Positions 31,337-42,170 are shown, counted from the first letter of the stretch. The stretch is DNA of 64,000 nucleotides from Cepaea nemoralis (GCA_014155875.1 JACEFZ010027946.1:186001-250000); one strand, 5' to 3'. The notes: generated by a model not told the origin, from the sequence alone. Made by a program: numbers and translations.

Positions 31337-32734
31337 CTGTAAAAAGACAATAGTAACATGAAATTAGTCAAAATGGTTATGGCTATAGGTGGCTATGTTT
31401 AACTTTTTCATCCCCAAGCATTTTGCAGCAGACATCAAAGGGGAATTCATCGCCATTAAATATGAGTGCATTACTCTCGAAGAGGTTAAATGTACAGAGA
31501 AAGTGGCCACTGATGGTTAGATGTATAATTGATATAGGTTAAACTGCAGTAAAGCTGTGGACATGTTAACAATTGGAAAACATAAAGTATAGGGCATGGT
31601 TACAAATTGACAGTCACAAAACACAGACTAACAAAACTTCACTAGCAATCAATTACAAGAAGTGACAAAACCAATAATAGAAATGACACTACAGTAACTA
31701 CTTTAACTACATTAGGCACAATAATATGGAATCATGAAATAGAAATAAGCAACAAGAATGGAATAAAATATGTGGTACTCAGCTCACAGGCTCCAATTAT
31801 GTAACACTTGAAAATGGTAAACATTTCTTCTTGTTCTGTCCTGTATCCCTCATTGGGGCATAGACTCTCAACCCATCCGCGCCAAGCTGTCCAATCTTTT
31901 GCTATCTCCTGCAGCTCGCTTCATGTCTTCCCAATATTATTCATCTCCGTCTGTAATTCTCTTCTCTGTGTTTTATAGATCTCCTAATGCTTGCTGCTTG
32001 CTTGTGTTCGCTGGCTGTAAACTCCAGCGTGAAGTCCTGGATGTCGGATGAAGACATCTTGTTTTCCAACATCAGTGTGATGTCATACCGAACCTGAGGT
32101 TTGCGTGAGTATCCGTTGTCCCATGTCTAGCTTATTGGTACGCAGACTGGTGGTTCCTCGCTGTGCGGGCAGATACTCTCCGACTTCGGAAGAATCAGCG
32201 ATCCTACTACGTTAGCCAGGACTCCAAAGGGACCTGTTGCCCAGGACGCACGAATAGGATGTGTTTGTAGGTCTTGGAGAGTATAGAACCTGGCCCTGGT
32301 GCCTTGGAAACACCTCTGCATCCTAGATCTCCCAATAATAAACCTGATTCCATATTATTATACCTTAATGTAATTACTTTAGTATCATTTATGTTTTTGA
32401 TTTTGCTTTTTGTGTTTGTTTGCCAAATTGGTCTCTGCATTCAGTAACTGTAGTGTTGTGAAGCTGTCCTTCACGTCATGTTTTCCAACTGTTTACAGGT
32501 GGCCGCTGGGGAAGCCAGAATTCTTTAGTATGCACTGACCAAAGGTAAAAAAGACTGGGATTTATGGGATGGAGAAAATCATGTGCTGCTTGGGACTGAA
32601 AGAGTTACAGTTAGTATTCTATCTAAATAAATGTCTCTCACCCCCTTCTCATACATGTACAATCATTTACTCAGACACAAACACGTTCACCACATCACAC
32701 ACTACAATTAGTACCTACATCACTTACACACATA
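31337..32734. other. Unique intron sequence with a dispersed fragment
   Basis: 31820-31990 (TCTTGTTCTGTCCTGTATCC, TCATTGGGGCATAGACTCTC) looks like another dispersed repeat related to H, but it has no second clear copy here. The rest is unique; no gene recognised. Confidence 0.45.
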
Positions 32735-32940
32735 TGAATGAACAAACTTTATTTTCAAAGAGTTACAAATTGGACATGCAGGCCTGTCCTACGTTCAGCC
32801 CTTCCAACCACTCATCTTTCGCACATCAATTATCTATTGTGCACGTTACATTAACACAAATGAACAAACAAACGAACAAATTCTATTTTCAAAGGACTAA
32901 GACTTGGGCAGGCAGACTCATCTGGCATTCTGCCCTTCTT
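32735..32940 (-). repeat. Dispersed repeat G, two overlapping copies
   Basis: GAACAAACTTTATTTTCAAA, GTTACAAATTGGACATGCAG, CCCTTCCAACCACTCATCTT and CACATCAATTATCTATTGTG. A second start follows at about 32868. On the minus strand the end reads TTTGAAAATAAAGTTTGTTC, that is AATAAA plus a short repeat tail, so minus is the likely sense strand. Other copies are at 35.0 and 36.5 kb, all beside microsatellites. Confidence 0.75.
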
Positions 32941-32944
32941 ATCT

Positions 32945-33235
32945 TTTTCCTCTCATTCATTATTTCATTCACTCATACATTATTTCATTCACTCATATAT
33001 TATTTCATTCACTCATACATTATTTCATTCACTCATACATTATTTCATTCACTCATATATTATTTCATTCACTCATATATTGTTTCATTCACTCATATAT
33101 TGTTTCATTCACTCATATATTATTTCATTCACTCATATATTATTTCATTCACTCATACATTATTTCATTCACTCATACATTATTTCATTCACTCATACAT
33201 TATTTCATTCACTCATATATTATTTCATTCAACTT
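32945..33235. repeat. 20-bp tandem repeat, about 14 copies
   Basis: TTTCATTCACTCATACATTA units (ATACA/ATATA variants). Long plus frames through it (YFIHSYI/SFTHTLFHSLI repeats) are a product of the sequence, not a gene. Confidence 0.95.
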
Positions 33236-33392
33236 CTTCAGTTCTAGGAAATGTTTAGACTGTAAACAGGCACGTCACAAATATATTTAAAGAAAGCAGC
33301 AGTCATTCTGAGGTTTTTAACATCGTCTCAGAGTTTTTCATGCAATGGAGCCAGTATGGGCCAAAATTTATTTTCCGTTCTGCATTTGTTAG

Positions 33393-33972
33393 ACACTCTA
33401 GCAGCAAATGTTTAACTAACATTCTGACACTCTAGCAACAAATGTTTAGCTAACATTCTGACACTCTAGCAACACATGTTTAGCAGTTTTCTGACACTCT
33501 AGCAACAAATGTTTAGCTAACATTCTGACACTCTAGCAGCAAATGTTTAGCTAACATTCTGACACTCTAGCAGCAAATGTTTAGCTAACATTCTGACACT
33601 CTAGCAACAAATGTTTAGCTAACATTCTGACACTCTAGCAACAAATGTTTAGCTAACATTCTGACACTCCAGCAACAAATGTTTAGCTAACATTCTGACA
33701 CTCTAGCAATAAATGTTTAGCTAACATTCTGACACTCTAGCAGCAAATGTTTAGCTAACATTCTGACACTCTAGCAGCAAATGTTTAGCTAACATTCTGA
33801 CACTCTAGCAACAAATGTTTAGCTAACATTCTGACACTCTAGCAGCAAATGTTTAGCTAACATTCTGACACTCTAGCAACAAATGTTTAGCTAACATTCT
33901 GACACTCTAGCAACAAATGTTTAGCTAACATTCTGACAATCTAGCAACAAATGTTTAGCTAACATTCTGCAA
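33393..33972. repeat. 34-bp tandem repeat, about 17 copies
   Basis: Units read ACATTCTGACACTCTAGCAA CAAATGTTTAGCTA with A/G variants. 33973-34529 to its right is unique with no gene recognised. Confidence 0.95.
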
Positions 33973-34529
33973 AATTTCAGAGTTACATTTAGCAGTAATC
34001 CCTATCATTAACTTGCAGAAGAGGTAGTATCTTAGCCTGCCAAGTCCTGTGCGAAGTAAAGATTGGTACTAATTCACTTCCATGCAGCTAATAATACACA
34101 TCACCTTTCTGATGGCCTGGATGCTATAACTTGCACTATTCCTAGTTGCTCCTTATAACCTCTTTGTTTCACCATGGGTAAACCAATGTCTGTTTCAATA
34201 TAAGTTAGTTTTTTACCTTCTTTCTGATGTCCATTTTGTCCAGCTGGGTCAAGCCTGAGAATAAACTAGTCTGGGAATTAAACCTAAGATCACTTCGACT
34301 GTAGTCATCACCGCTAGATCACCACCTCTGATCTAAATAATAATCTAGTACTCAGTGGATCGCCTGGCCTTGTGGATGCCATGAAATTGCCAAGACTCAG
34401 TTTACTGACAGTGACCAAGCCATATTTCAGGTAGAGTTGACATTGAAATTACTTGATAATATGAATGCCACCCTGAATAAATTACACACCACAGGTGTTT
34501 CTAGGTGTACCCTTCTAACCTGAAGTTGA

Positions 34530-34722
34530 GATGCAAAATAGAAGGAAGAAGAAGGCAAAAATGATGATGGTGACGAAGAGAAGAAGAAGGAGGAAAAGAA
34601 GAAGAACAGCAGAAGTGCAGGAGGAGGAAAAAGAGAAGGAGCAGCAGCAGCAAAAGAAAAATTTGAATGAAGAGGAGGAGGAGTAGGAGGAGGAGGAGGA
34701 GGAGGAAGAAGAGGAGGAGGTA
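34530..34722 (+). repeat. Purine-rich GAA/GAG/CAG microsatellite
   Basis: Almost pure A/G stretch (GAAGAAGAAGG, GGAGGAGGAGGAGGAAGAAG). It lies in the intron just after exon 7. Its minus-strand frames (Pro/Ser/Leu/Phe homopolymers) are artefacts. Confidence 0.92.
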
Positions 34723-34820
34723 CAATGTTCAGTAACTGTATCGCCAATCTCAGAAGTCAGTAACCTAACAATGAACAACCTACTGTGCACACAAACATAA
34801 CAAAAACTATTAACACATAC

Positions 34821-34952
34821 GCCCTCAGTGAGAATTCCTTGTTGAGCCAGATATTCAGCGTAGTGGAATGCAGCGTCATCCTTGCCCATCCCCTCCTCAT
34901 GCTCCTCATGTTCCTCTGCCTGGCTCAGAGGCTGCATACGAACTTGTCGCTC
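34821..34952 (-). CDS. RGS22: RGS22-like gene, exon 7
   Basis: The acceptor TTATATTGTTTGTTGTAG precedes 34952 and the donor GTATGTGTT follows 34821. 132 nt, phase 0 to 0, 44 residues: ERQVRMQPLSQAEEHEEHEE, then GMGKDDAAFHYAEYLAQQ and GILTEG. Acidic and His/Glu-rich, without a known domain. By position it follows the last RGS domain, in the charged tail of the protein. Confidence 0.82.
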
Positions 34953-35024
34953 CTACAACAAACAATATAAATATTCATAAAGTAGGGCTGTATGGCAGTA
35001 ATTCTTCGAATGTTAATGAACAAA

Positions 35025-35165
35025 TTAGGAGTGAACGAACAAACAAACTTTATTTTTAAATGGTTACAAATTGGGCAAGAAAGGTCCATCTTACATTCGG
35101 CCCTTCCAACTACTCATCTTTTGTACATCAATTATTTATTGTGCATTTTACATTCACATAGAAAA
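35025..35165 (-). repeat. Dispersed repeat G copy
   Basis: CGAACAAACAAACTTTATTT, GTTACAAATTGGGCAAGAAA, CCCTTCCAACTACTCATCTT and ACATCAATTATTTATTGTGC. Minus strand carries the AATAAA-bearing end. Confidence 0.75.
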
Positions 35166-35204
35166 AAAAACATTGACAAATTAATACTGTGAACATAAAC
35201 AATG

Positions 35205-35550
35205 GATGTTACCATCGCACGCACACACATATACGAATTAACACATACATACCTACATACACACATTCATACATACAACTTTTACACAAACTCACACAGT
35301 TACACACCCACTCAATCAATAACTCACAAATACACACTTCCTCACATGCACATATACCCACTTACAATCACAAACACATTAACAAACATTTACTCACTCA
35401 CTCACTCTCTCTCTCTCTCACACACGCCCACCCACCCACCCACCCACACACACACAAGCAAAGTACACACAAATTCATCACACACACATAATAGATACAC
35501 ACACAAGCATGCATACACACAAATATACATATATGCATGCATGCATCCAT
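35205..35550. repeat. (CA)n/(CACT)n-rich microsatellite
   Basis: ACACACATATACG, CACTCACTCACTCTCTCTCT, CCCACCCACCCACCC and ATGCATGCATGC runs; frames through it are artefacts. Confidence 0.9.
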
Positions 35551-35589
35551 CTATTTAATTTGCTGGACCGATGTACTCAGGCCGCAATT

Positions 35590-35830
35590 TAACAAACCAA
35601 GTGATGACTGCAAATCTGCAACCATGACCACACTGCAAGAACTTCAAGCCAAAAGGGTTGAAAACAGACAAGATCAGACTGCAGCAGAGCCAAGAGGAAT
35701 AGTAAAACAACACAAACTGGTGTCGTCAACTGCTTCTCACTGAGAGATACTGAGGAGGGGATCCCAGCACTAACGGACTGAATGGTGTGATGTGCAGTGG
35801 AGATAATTTGTTGGCTATCTGACTAACAAC
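35590..35830 (+). pseudogene. Old 3' fragment of a family-2 LINE
   Basis: KPSDDCKSATMTTLQELQAK matches PSDDCESTTMARLREQQIK of the other copies. Later QHKLVSSTAS and RRGSQH...TEWCDVQ correspond to INQHRTGVVS and RRGSEHLWTEWFDVQ. The tail is a decayed GACTAACAACTAATTAC. Confidence 0.75.
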
Positions 35831-35959
35831 TAATTACAGTAGTTAGTGTGCTTGGCTACAAACACAGTGGCCAGATTTCAATCCCTTGAAGAGACAGAAT
35901 TATTTTTTTCTGACCAGTACTTCTGTAGGTCGACACAGCTTCATAAAAATAGGTACTAG

Positions 35960-36300
35960 CCACTTTTCATAATTCTCTCTCACACATCCCTTTCACGATC
36001 ACTAACTAACTCGCTTAAACTTTATCTCTCAATTTCATTCTCTAGTTCCCACACACTCTCACACATATCTTTCACTCTCCATCACTCATTCTTTCTCACA
36101 TACTCTCTCACATATCTCTTTCACTCACTCACTCATTTGCTCATGCATTCACTCACCATCTTAAATCTTCTCTTATTTCCCACACATTCTCTCACACAGC
36201 TCTTTCGCTATCATTGATGCACTTACTCACTCATATATTCACTCACACGAGAGAGAGAGATGGAGAAAGAGAGAGTATGTATGTATTTATGTGTAAACTT
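35960..36300. repeat. CACTCA/CTCT-rich low-complexity region
   Basis: Imperfect repeats of CACTCACTCATT and CTCTCACACAT, then a short (GA)n and (TATG)n. Confidence 0.8.
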
Positions 36301-36514
36301 TTGTTGAGTTTGTAATTGTGAGTGATTATATGTGTTTGCGAGGGAGTGTGTATTTGTGCGTTATTGAGTGAATGCATAACTGTGAGAGTTTGTGTAAATG
36401 ATGTAAGTTTGTATGCATGTATGTGTTTATGAATGTGCATGTGTATGTGTGTCTGGTGCCTGCATGTCTCATATATGGCAATATGCATTATGTTCACAAC
36501 TTTCATTTGAAAAT

Positions 36515-36650
36515 GTTTTGTTTCCTATGTGAAATTAACATGCACAATAGATAATTGATGTACAAAAGGTGAGTGATTGGAAGGGCCAAATATAAGTCGG
36601 CATATATGCCCAATTTGTGACCCTTTGAAAATAAAGTTCGTTTTGCTCAC
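36515..36650 (+). repeat. Dispersed repeat G, inverted copy
   Basis: TTTCCTATGTGAAATTAACA, AATAGATAATTGATGTACAA, AAGGTGAGTGATTGGAAGGG and CCTTTGAAAATAAAGTTCGT. Opposite orientation to the other two copies. Confidence 0.75.
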
Positions 36651-37040
36651 CCACTCACTCCTTCACTCACTCTCTTAAATGTTCACTCTTTATTTCCTAC
36701 ATGCTCTCTCACACATCTCTTTGACTCTCATTCACTCACCCAATTATTCACCCACTCACTCCTTCATTCATTCATTCACTCTATTAAACTTTCTCTTTAT
36801 TTCTAACACATCTTTTTCACTCTCACTTAACCTTTCTCTTTATTTTTCATACACTCTCTCACACATTGTTTTCACTGTTCATCATTCATTCTTTCTCAAA
36901 CATTCTTTCACACACCTCTTTTTTTCTCACTAACTTAAACTGTCTCCCTCCCTCCCTCTCCCTCTCCCTCGCATGCACATTTCTATCATTCTCGTTCATT
37001 TACTCACTAATTAATTCACTGAGACTTTTTCTCTCACTTT

Positions 37041-37104
<64 letters not shown>
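36651..37104. repeat. CACTCA/CTCT-rich region ending in a long (CT)n run
   Basis: Low-complexity pyrimidine-rich sequence ending with a nearly pure (CT)n tract at about 37044-37104. It lies only about 36 bp past the donor of exon 6, i.e. within its intron. Confidence 0.9.
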
Positions 37105-37106
<2 letters not shown>

Positions 37107-37140
37107 TCTTCTTCACCATTATGTAAAAGCGAACAATTAC

Positions 37141-37305
37141 AATTTCTCTGTCTTGTGCCAGTTTTTCTCTGTACTTCTGCTCCTTGCTGAGGGCCACAGC
37201 ACGGTGACGATCCAGAGTCTTCTCAATCCTGTCAACGCCGAATATCTTCCTGTGATGTTCCCTGAATGCCACCCACTGCGGTAGCAGGCCTCGGAAAACT
37301 GTCAA
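37141..37305 (-). CDS. RGS22: RGS22-like gene, exon 6 (end of an RGS domain)
   Basis: I place the acceptor at TTTTGAATCTCAG before 37305, not at the TTGACAG six bases further, because only the first keeps phase 0 with exon 5. The donor is GTAATTG after 37141. 165 nt, 55 residues: LTVFRGLLPQWVAFREHHRK, then IFGVDRIEKTLDRHRAVALS and KEQKYREKLAQDREI. The start matches the final helices of an RGS fold; the rest is a charged helix, likely coiled coil. The order and character fit the segment after the last RGS domain of RGS22. Confidence 0.85.
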
Positions 37306-37429
37306 CTGAGATTCAAAACATCATGTTTTTGCATGAGAAATTGTGGCAAAGTTTATGATAACGTGCGACTAATTATGGGGAATGTAGTGACAGTTTCTCT
37401 TAAAGAGCGTAAACATTTCCCCATGTTTC

Positions 37430-37880
37430 ACACCCAACATTTGAATGTTGGGCAGCGCTCACCAAACCTGATGCCCCACACTGTGCCATTGGGCTTCAGG
37501 CAGAGGAGCACAAATGGGAGGGTAGAAGCCTTTTCCTGGTGCTAGCAACCTAAAGATTAAATGTCATGGCCAGCAACTGGTCTAGGAAAAGCCTTGGCCA
37601 GCAACTGGTCTAGGATCGAAGCCCTGGTAGGCGGACAGTTAAGGCATTGCTTTGTTGATCTGGCAGCTTGCCTTATTCCAGATGTATTGGTTTTAACTTT
37701 GTTAGGCAGGCTAAGAGAAGGATCATGCTGCATGGACAACACCTGGCCTCTACTATTCAACTCAGACTTTATGGAGAGGTATACCATTCGCTACCCTCAT
37801 GGGTTGCAGTAGTTGTACCTTGTTAGATGCACAATGTAACAAACTGTTTAACGTATGTCAAGACGGTAAGGTGCTAGTAA
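37430..37880 (+). repeat. Dispersed repeat F copy
   Basis: CAACATTTGAATGTTGGGCA, GCCATTGGGCTTCAGGCAGA, GGCATTGCTTTGTTGATCTG, GATCATGCTGCATGGACAAC and a TGTCAAGACGGTAAGGTGC end. Shorter than the 25-kb copy at its left end. 37881-38459 is AT-rich and unique. Confidence 0.78.
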
Positions 37881-38459
37881 GTAAAATGTTTCAATCTGTG
37901 TATCATCAGTATATATGTGAACAGAAAAAATGAAACGTATTGTAACAAATGGAAAGATTTATGGAAAAGGCGCTTGAGGAAGACAGCCAGAGATGATTCC
38001 TGAAAACTTTTCATTACGGCATGGGAAAATACAATTTCAGTTTTAAAAATATCAGACCTTTGGCTGGGAAAAGCACAATTACTTATCTGGAGGTCTGAAA
38101 TCTTGCTTTCACTGATTCACTGATTGTGTAAGTCTGAATAGGAAAGATCCTAATATAACTTTTAACATTCATGCTCTATGTTATACTTATGAAATAAGAT
38201 CCCAATAACACTTTTAACACATCACTTCTGAAGATAAATAATTCAATCAGCACTGTTAACAAAGCAATACCTCAGCTTTTCGAAGAAAAACAATACAAAT
38301 AGTGCTTTTAACAGTGTGCTAGTGTGCTCATGGGATTTTCTAAATAGATAAATAAATAAATATAAAAAATCTAAAATGAGTCAACAGTTTCTTCTATGCT
38401 GGCCACATAAAATCTGGAGATAACAAATGTGTACAGTAATAAAACATATGACCGGTACG

Positions 38460-38580
38460 TTCTGAGTTGTGAGTTAGTTATCTGTTGGGGTAACATCCTT
38501 GCACTCAAAACATCTGCATAGGTGCTCAGATACTCCCCCCAACACATGCATCAAAAAACCGGCGGCTAATTGTGTCAATG
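38460..38580 (-). pseudogene. 3' end of a family-3 LINE
   Basis: The minus-strand sequence ATTAGCCGCCGG...GATGCATGTGTTGGGGGG and TATCTGAGCACCTATG aligns to the end of the element at 54.0-54.4 kb. It ends CCCCAACAGATAACTAACTC, a short (TAAC) tail. Confidence 0.65.
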
Positions 38581-38746
38581 TCAATTGTATTTCACATCAT
38601 CATTATCATCATCACGCAGCAAGCCCTTGGTTGAACATTACTCTCATTACCACCCACCAGTGGAACTCTTGATCCATCACCAGTTCCTCTTCCTCATGCA
38701 TGCTCTTACTCAGCACTCTTCAACAATGCTTATGAGGACTTTTTCG

Positions 38747-38988
38747 AGAGTCTCAGTGGCGAAGTGGTCAAGCCGTTTGACTCAGGCTCCAAAGGTTGTG
38801 GGTTCGATTCTGGGCCACGTCCTTCGGTTCACGGGTGAAAATTTTCGGAGACTCCTGTGGGTCGTCGCTAGAGCTACGGAGTTCATGCTTTGTACGACGC
38901 TTTCCGTGCTGCAGAAAGAGACCGAGCCATATAAGATAAAACCTGGTGCAATGAAGTCGACCCTGTCGACTTTTAAGCGACTTTAATT
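38747..38988 (+). mobile_element. SINE-A, complete copy
   Basis: tRNA-like head: GTCTCAGTGGCGAAGTGGTC (A box), TTGACTCAGGCTCC, GTGGGTTCGATTCTGG (B box). Body: GAGACTCCTGTGGGTCGTCG, GACGCTTTCCGTGCTGCAG and AAAGAGACCGAGCCATATAA. End: GTCGACTTTTAAGCGACTTT. Best reference copy of this family in the window; sense strand plus. Confidence 0.9.
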
Positions 38989-38994
38989 TTAATG

Positions 38995-39325
38995 TTTAAC
39001 AGATCGGCTGGGTCTCCACTCCTTGGTGGTGTTTGGTGCATAATCAGGTGGTGCATAATCAGGCAGACAAGGTCAAGGTCCTCTGGAATCGTGTGTATAG
39101 TGCAGAAGAACAGACAGATCATCAGGCCTGGAGAGAATGGTGCTGCAGGGAGTGACCAGAGGATCTGTCCGATACTTAAAACTCCGAGGAAAGGCCAGAC
39201 AGGCACATAATCAGACTGCTACTAGTACTATTAATATGGGACTCTTCGCTGGCTGTTGCAGATGAGGACGGAGCACATATGGGAATGTCCTGAGTGCGGT
39301 GATGTCGGTTCTTGACTCAACTCAA
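38995..39325 (+). pseudogene. 3' end of a family-1 LINE
   Basis: Diverged sequence ending LRWLLQMRTEHIWECPECGD-like (frames broken), then GATGTCGGTTCTTGACTCAA and CTCAACCCAACTC, the (TCAAC)n tail. Inserted directly behind the SINE-A copy. Confidence 0.75.
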
Positions 39326-39632
39326 CCCAACTCTACTGATAAGATACAATTCTAATATCACTTTGCACTGCTTTAATAATCTTGCTATGTCCTCTGCAGG
39401 ATGTTGCATTCAACCTCATTCCAGGATGATTTTCTAGGCAATTCCGTAGGTTGCCATTGCTTTCTGAACATGAAGTCAAAAATGAAGTCTAACTGACGCT
39501 TGTATGGAATGAACTCCCTACCCCACCATCATCACAACAGAAGTTAAGCACAAACACATTAAACCCAGCGGCCACACACTTTAACTTTGATAATAGATAA
39601 CATTCCAAAAGTCAAGTGGTCAAAATTATTAC

Positions 39633-39815
39633 CCCGGCTTTTTGGAACAAAGTAGGTTCCATTTCAAATCTGTGCTCTAGAATGTCATTTGCCATTTCCT
39701 GCGGAATGTCTATTTGAAGAGCCGGTGGTAAATATGAGTTAATGAAGCAGTTGATAATGGCATTGACCTTGCGTTGCATTGGAGCATCATTGTGTCTTTT
39801 TCTTTTGTGCATTTT
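39633..39815 (-). CDS. RGS22: RGS22-like gene, exon 5 (middle of an RGS domain)
   Basis: Acceptor CTGTTATTTGTTTCAG before 39815; donor GTAATAA after 39633. 183 nt, phase 0 to 0, 61 residues. It opens KMHKRKRHNDAPMQRKVNAI and runs into INCFINSYLPPALQIDIPQE, then MANDILEHRFEMEPTLFQKA. INCFINS...PPALQIDIP is, from memory, a close match to the corresponding part of vertebrate RGS22, and is the strongest single clue to the gene name. It forms the central helices of the RGS fold with exons 4 and 6. Confidence 0.9.
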
Positions 39816-40040
39816 CTGAAACAAATAACAGCCAGATAAATGCATACAGTACATAGCCAGATAAATACAAGTCCTATGACAGAAACCTGCCTGTTGGTAT
39901 GACAAGTGTTAGAACCATCACATTAGGCCTGAGCGTATGGTTAAATTGGTGGCCAGTCATTTCCTCTTGTAGCTAACTATGAATTGACACTGAACCCTTG
40001 TCCGACCGTGCTCATGCCGTTGTTGGTGTAACCTCTAAAC

Positions 40041-40442
40041 CAGTGGTTCTCAACTTTTGTTGGCCCGTGCACCCCTTCACCATATTTTCAGAACGTCATC
40101 CCTCTCCCCCTTCTGTATTTCCTCCCTATAAATTCCCCCCCCCCCCCCCCCCCCACCTACACAGTATACGTAAAAAATGGAATCTAAATTTAATAACACA
40201 TACTAGAACAAGTCTAGATGTCTACATAAAACGTAATTTGCAGGTCTACTCACGTTATAAAATGAATTTCAGAAGGGCAAGAAGTACAGAAATGTAAAGT
40301 ATGGAGGGAAAAACAATATCAAGCAATTGGTTCTTATATTAACGCGATCTTTAAATAATCTTAATAACCTCCCTGGAAACCCTTAAATCCCCCCCGGGGG
40401 TAGGGGTGGGGGATGGAATTCCCCACCGGTTGAGAACCACTG
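40041..40442. mobile_element. Non-autonomous hAT element (MITE), 402 bp
   Basis: Exact ends: CAGTGGTTCTCAAC at 40041 and its inverse GTTGAGAACCACTG ending at 40442. It is flanked on both sides by CTCTAAAC (40033-40040 and 40443-40450), a perfect 8-bp target-site duplication of hAT type. No transposase frame inside. A run of 20 C (40135-40154) and a C/G-rich patch near 40390-40415 lie within it. Confidence 0.95.
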
Positions 40443-40499
40443 CTCTAAACCATTAAAATAATGCGCTTGCTCAGCTAGCTACAATAGACAGTAGGTAGT

Positions 40500-40810
40500 C
40501 TCAGTGCCAAAGTGGTTATGCCGCCTCCAAAGGCTGTGGGTTCAATTGCGGGCTATTTCGTTTGGTTCATGAGTGCAAATTGTCTCATGGGGGTTCTCGC
40601 TGGAGCTGCAGAGGATCACCTCCACTGCACCGGGTCTTATACCATATGGCTCAGTCTCTTTCCTTGTCAAGAGCATAACACAAAACACAAACTCCATAAC
40701 TCCAGAGACGACCCCCAGAAAAATTGCCCTCATGAATTGTGTGTCGTAGCCCAGAATCAAACCCACAGACTTCACAGCAGGAGGCCGACGGCATCACCAT
40801 TTTGCATGGA
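40500..40810. mobile_element. Two SINE-A heads in inverted, head-out fold-back
   Basis: 40500-40610 is a plus-strand SINE-A head and start of body (GTCTCAGTGCCAAAGTGGTT, GTGGGTTCAATTGCGGGC). From about 40612 to 40800 the sequence is SINE-A in minus orientation (CACTGCACCGGGTCTTATAC, CATATGGCTCAGTCTCTTTC, AATCAAACCCACAGACTTC). Most of the left copy can pair with the right end of the other. Confidence 0.8.
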
Positions 40811-40867
40811 GGCTCCCTGCCATAAACCCAATAAGACTCAAGGCATGTAATAGGGCCTTTTACATTT

Positions 40868-40960
40868 TTGTACTGCTTACCCTGAAACTTAGAGGTACCT
40901 TAAGTTCTGATTTTGTACTGCTTACCCTGAAACTTAGAGGTACCTTAAGTTCTGATTTAG
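40868..40960. repeat. 45-bp direct duplication
   Basis: TTTGTACTGCTTACCCTGAA, then ACTTAGAGGTACCTTAAGTT, occurs twice in tandem just before the mariner. Confidence 0.9.
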
Positions 40961-40968
40961 CAAACATA

Positions 40969-41545
40969 TGATGGTGAGTCAATAAGTAAGTCACACAGTT
41001 CTGTGGGATGGCAGGTAAATGTAGTTGGTGTTTTCTACAGGTGTCATTAAGTGACAGCAACATCGAACTTTATATTCCCATTCGTCAGGTGACACTAGGT
41101 GTCTCATGCGCATGCGCAGCACATAAACAAAATGACGACTATACTTATGGAGTGTACAACCAAAGAGCAACATGCTGTTGTGGGTTTTTGTGGGCAAAAG
41201 GACTGCTTGCAAAGGACATTCATAAGGAAATGCTTCTTTTTTATGCTGACAAATGTTTGTCCCGTAAAGCAGTGCATAGCTGGGTAGAAAAATTTTCTCA
41301 AGGACGTGAATGATGCCGAAGATGAATGTGAAGTGTAAAGGTGGTTTAGAAAACAGAGCACGCAGTTCTATGCAGCCGGTTTGGGAGGATTGATAAAACG
41401 ATGGGATAAGTGCATCAATGTTGGTGGAAATTATGTTGAGAAATAAAGGTACAATGTATGTGTAAAAATAAACTGGTTTCAACTTGTTATCATATTAAGT
41501 TATTTTTCTACAGCCATTTGTGACTTACTTATTGACTTCCCCTCG
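40969..41545 (+). mobile_element. Internally deleted mariner element, 577 bp
   Basis: TA target duplication (40967-40968 and 41546-41547) and terminal inverted repeats of CGAGGGTGAGTCAATAAG type (left end TGATGG..., right end ...CCCCTCG). Inside, MTTILMECTTKEQHAVVGF and a frameshifted continuation (AKGLLAKDIHKEMLLFYADK, CLSRKAVHSWVEKFSQGRE) form the N-terminal helix-turn-helix of a mariner transposase. Directly after comes its C-terminus (YAAGLGGLIKRWDKCINVGG, NYVEK, stop). The catalytic Asp core between them is deleted, so it is non-autonomous. Confidence 0.92.
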
Positions 41546-41564
41546 TATATTGTATAATAAGCAA

Positions 41565-41940
41565 GCAAACATTCCCAAACAAATATGATAAACAAACATG
41601 CACATATATGCATAGAAACATGCAGAAACAAAGATGCACATATATGCATACAAACATGTACATATATACATCCAGTCTAGCCGCTTTGTTATAACCATAC
41701 ACGTGGATTCATGCACACATGTGCCCAGTCCACAACAAGGAATCAAATGAGTAACTGTTATATTTATATTGTCATGTAGTGTTTTTTCATGTAGTTGTAT
41801 CAGTGTGTGTTTGTTGTTTGTGTGTTTGATGTTTGTGTGTTTGTTGTTTGTGTGTTTGTTGTTCGTGTGTTGACGAAGGTTTTGGCTACAAAGTGCATTT
41901 TGTTACTTGTGATGGTGTTCTGGTGAAGTTTACTGTCTAT
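41565..41940. other. Microsatellite-like stretch
   Basis: ACATATATGCATA repeats (41580-41680) and TTTGTTGTTTGTGTG repeats (41795-41870). No gene recognised. Confidence 0.7.
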
Positions 41941-41944
41941 GTCC

Positions 41945-42170
41945 CGGTTTTTGGTGATTCATACATATATACACACAAACATATACATACAGACATGTAC
42001 ATACAGATATAAATATGTGAATACACGTACATACAGATATGCAAAGTATGCACACATGCACATACAGATATATGTGTATACAAACATGAACATAAGTGCA
42101 TACAAACATACACATACAAACATGTATGTATAGACATGCAAAGTATGCACACATGCACATACAGATATTT
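41945..42170. repeat. Imperfect ACATACAGATAT microsatellite
   Basis: CATACATATA, ACATGCACATACAGATAT and similar; a further piece at 42420-42500 suggests repeat C was inserted into this tract. Confidence 0.85.

Noticed and set aside
32569..33290. 229- and 128-codon plus frames with FIHSYI repeats
   Set aside because: They run through repeat G and a 20-bp array; no unique conserved part.
34427..34747. Minus-strand Pro/Ser/Leu-rich frames near exon 7
   Set aside because: They are translations of a GAA/GAG purine tract in the intron.
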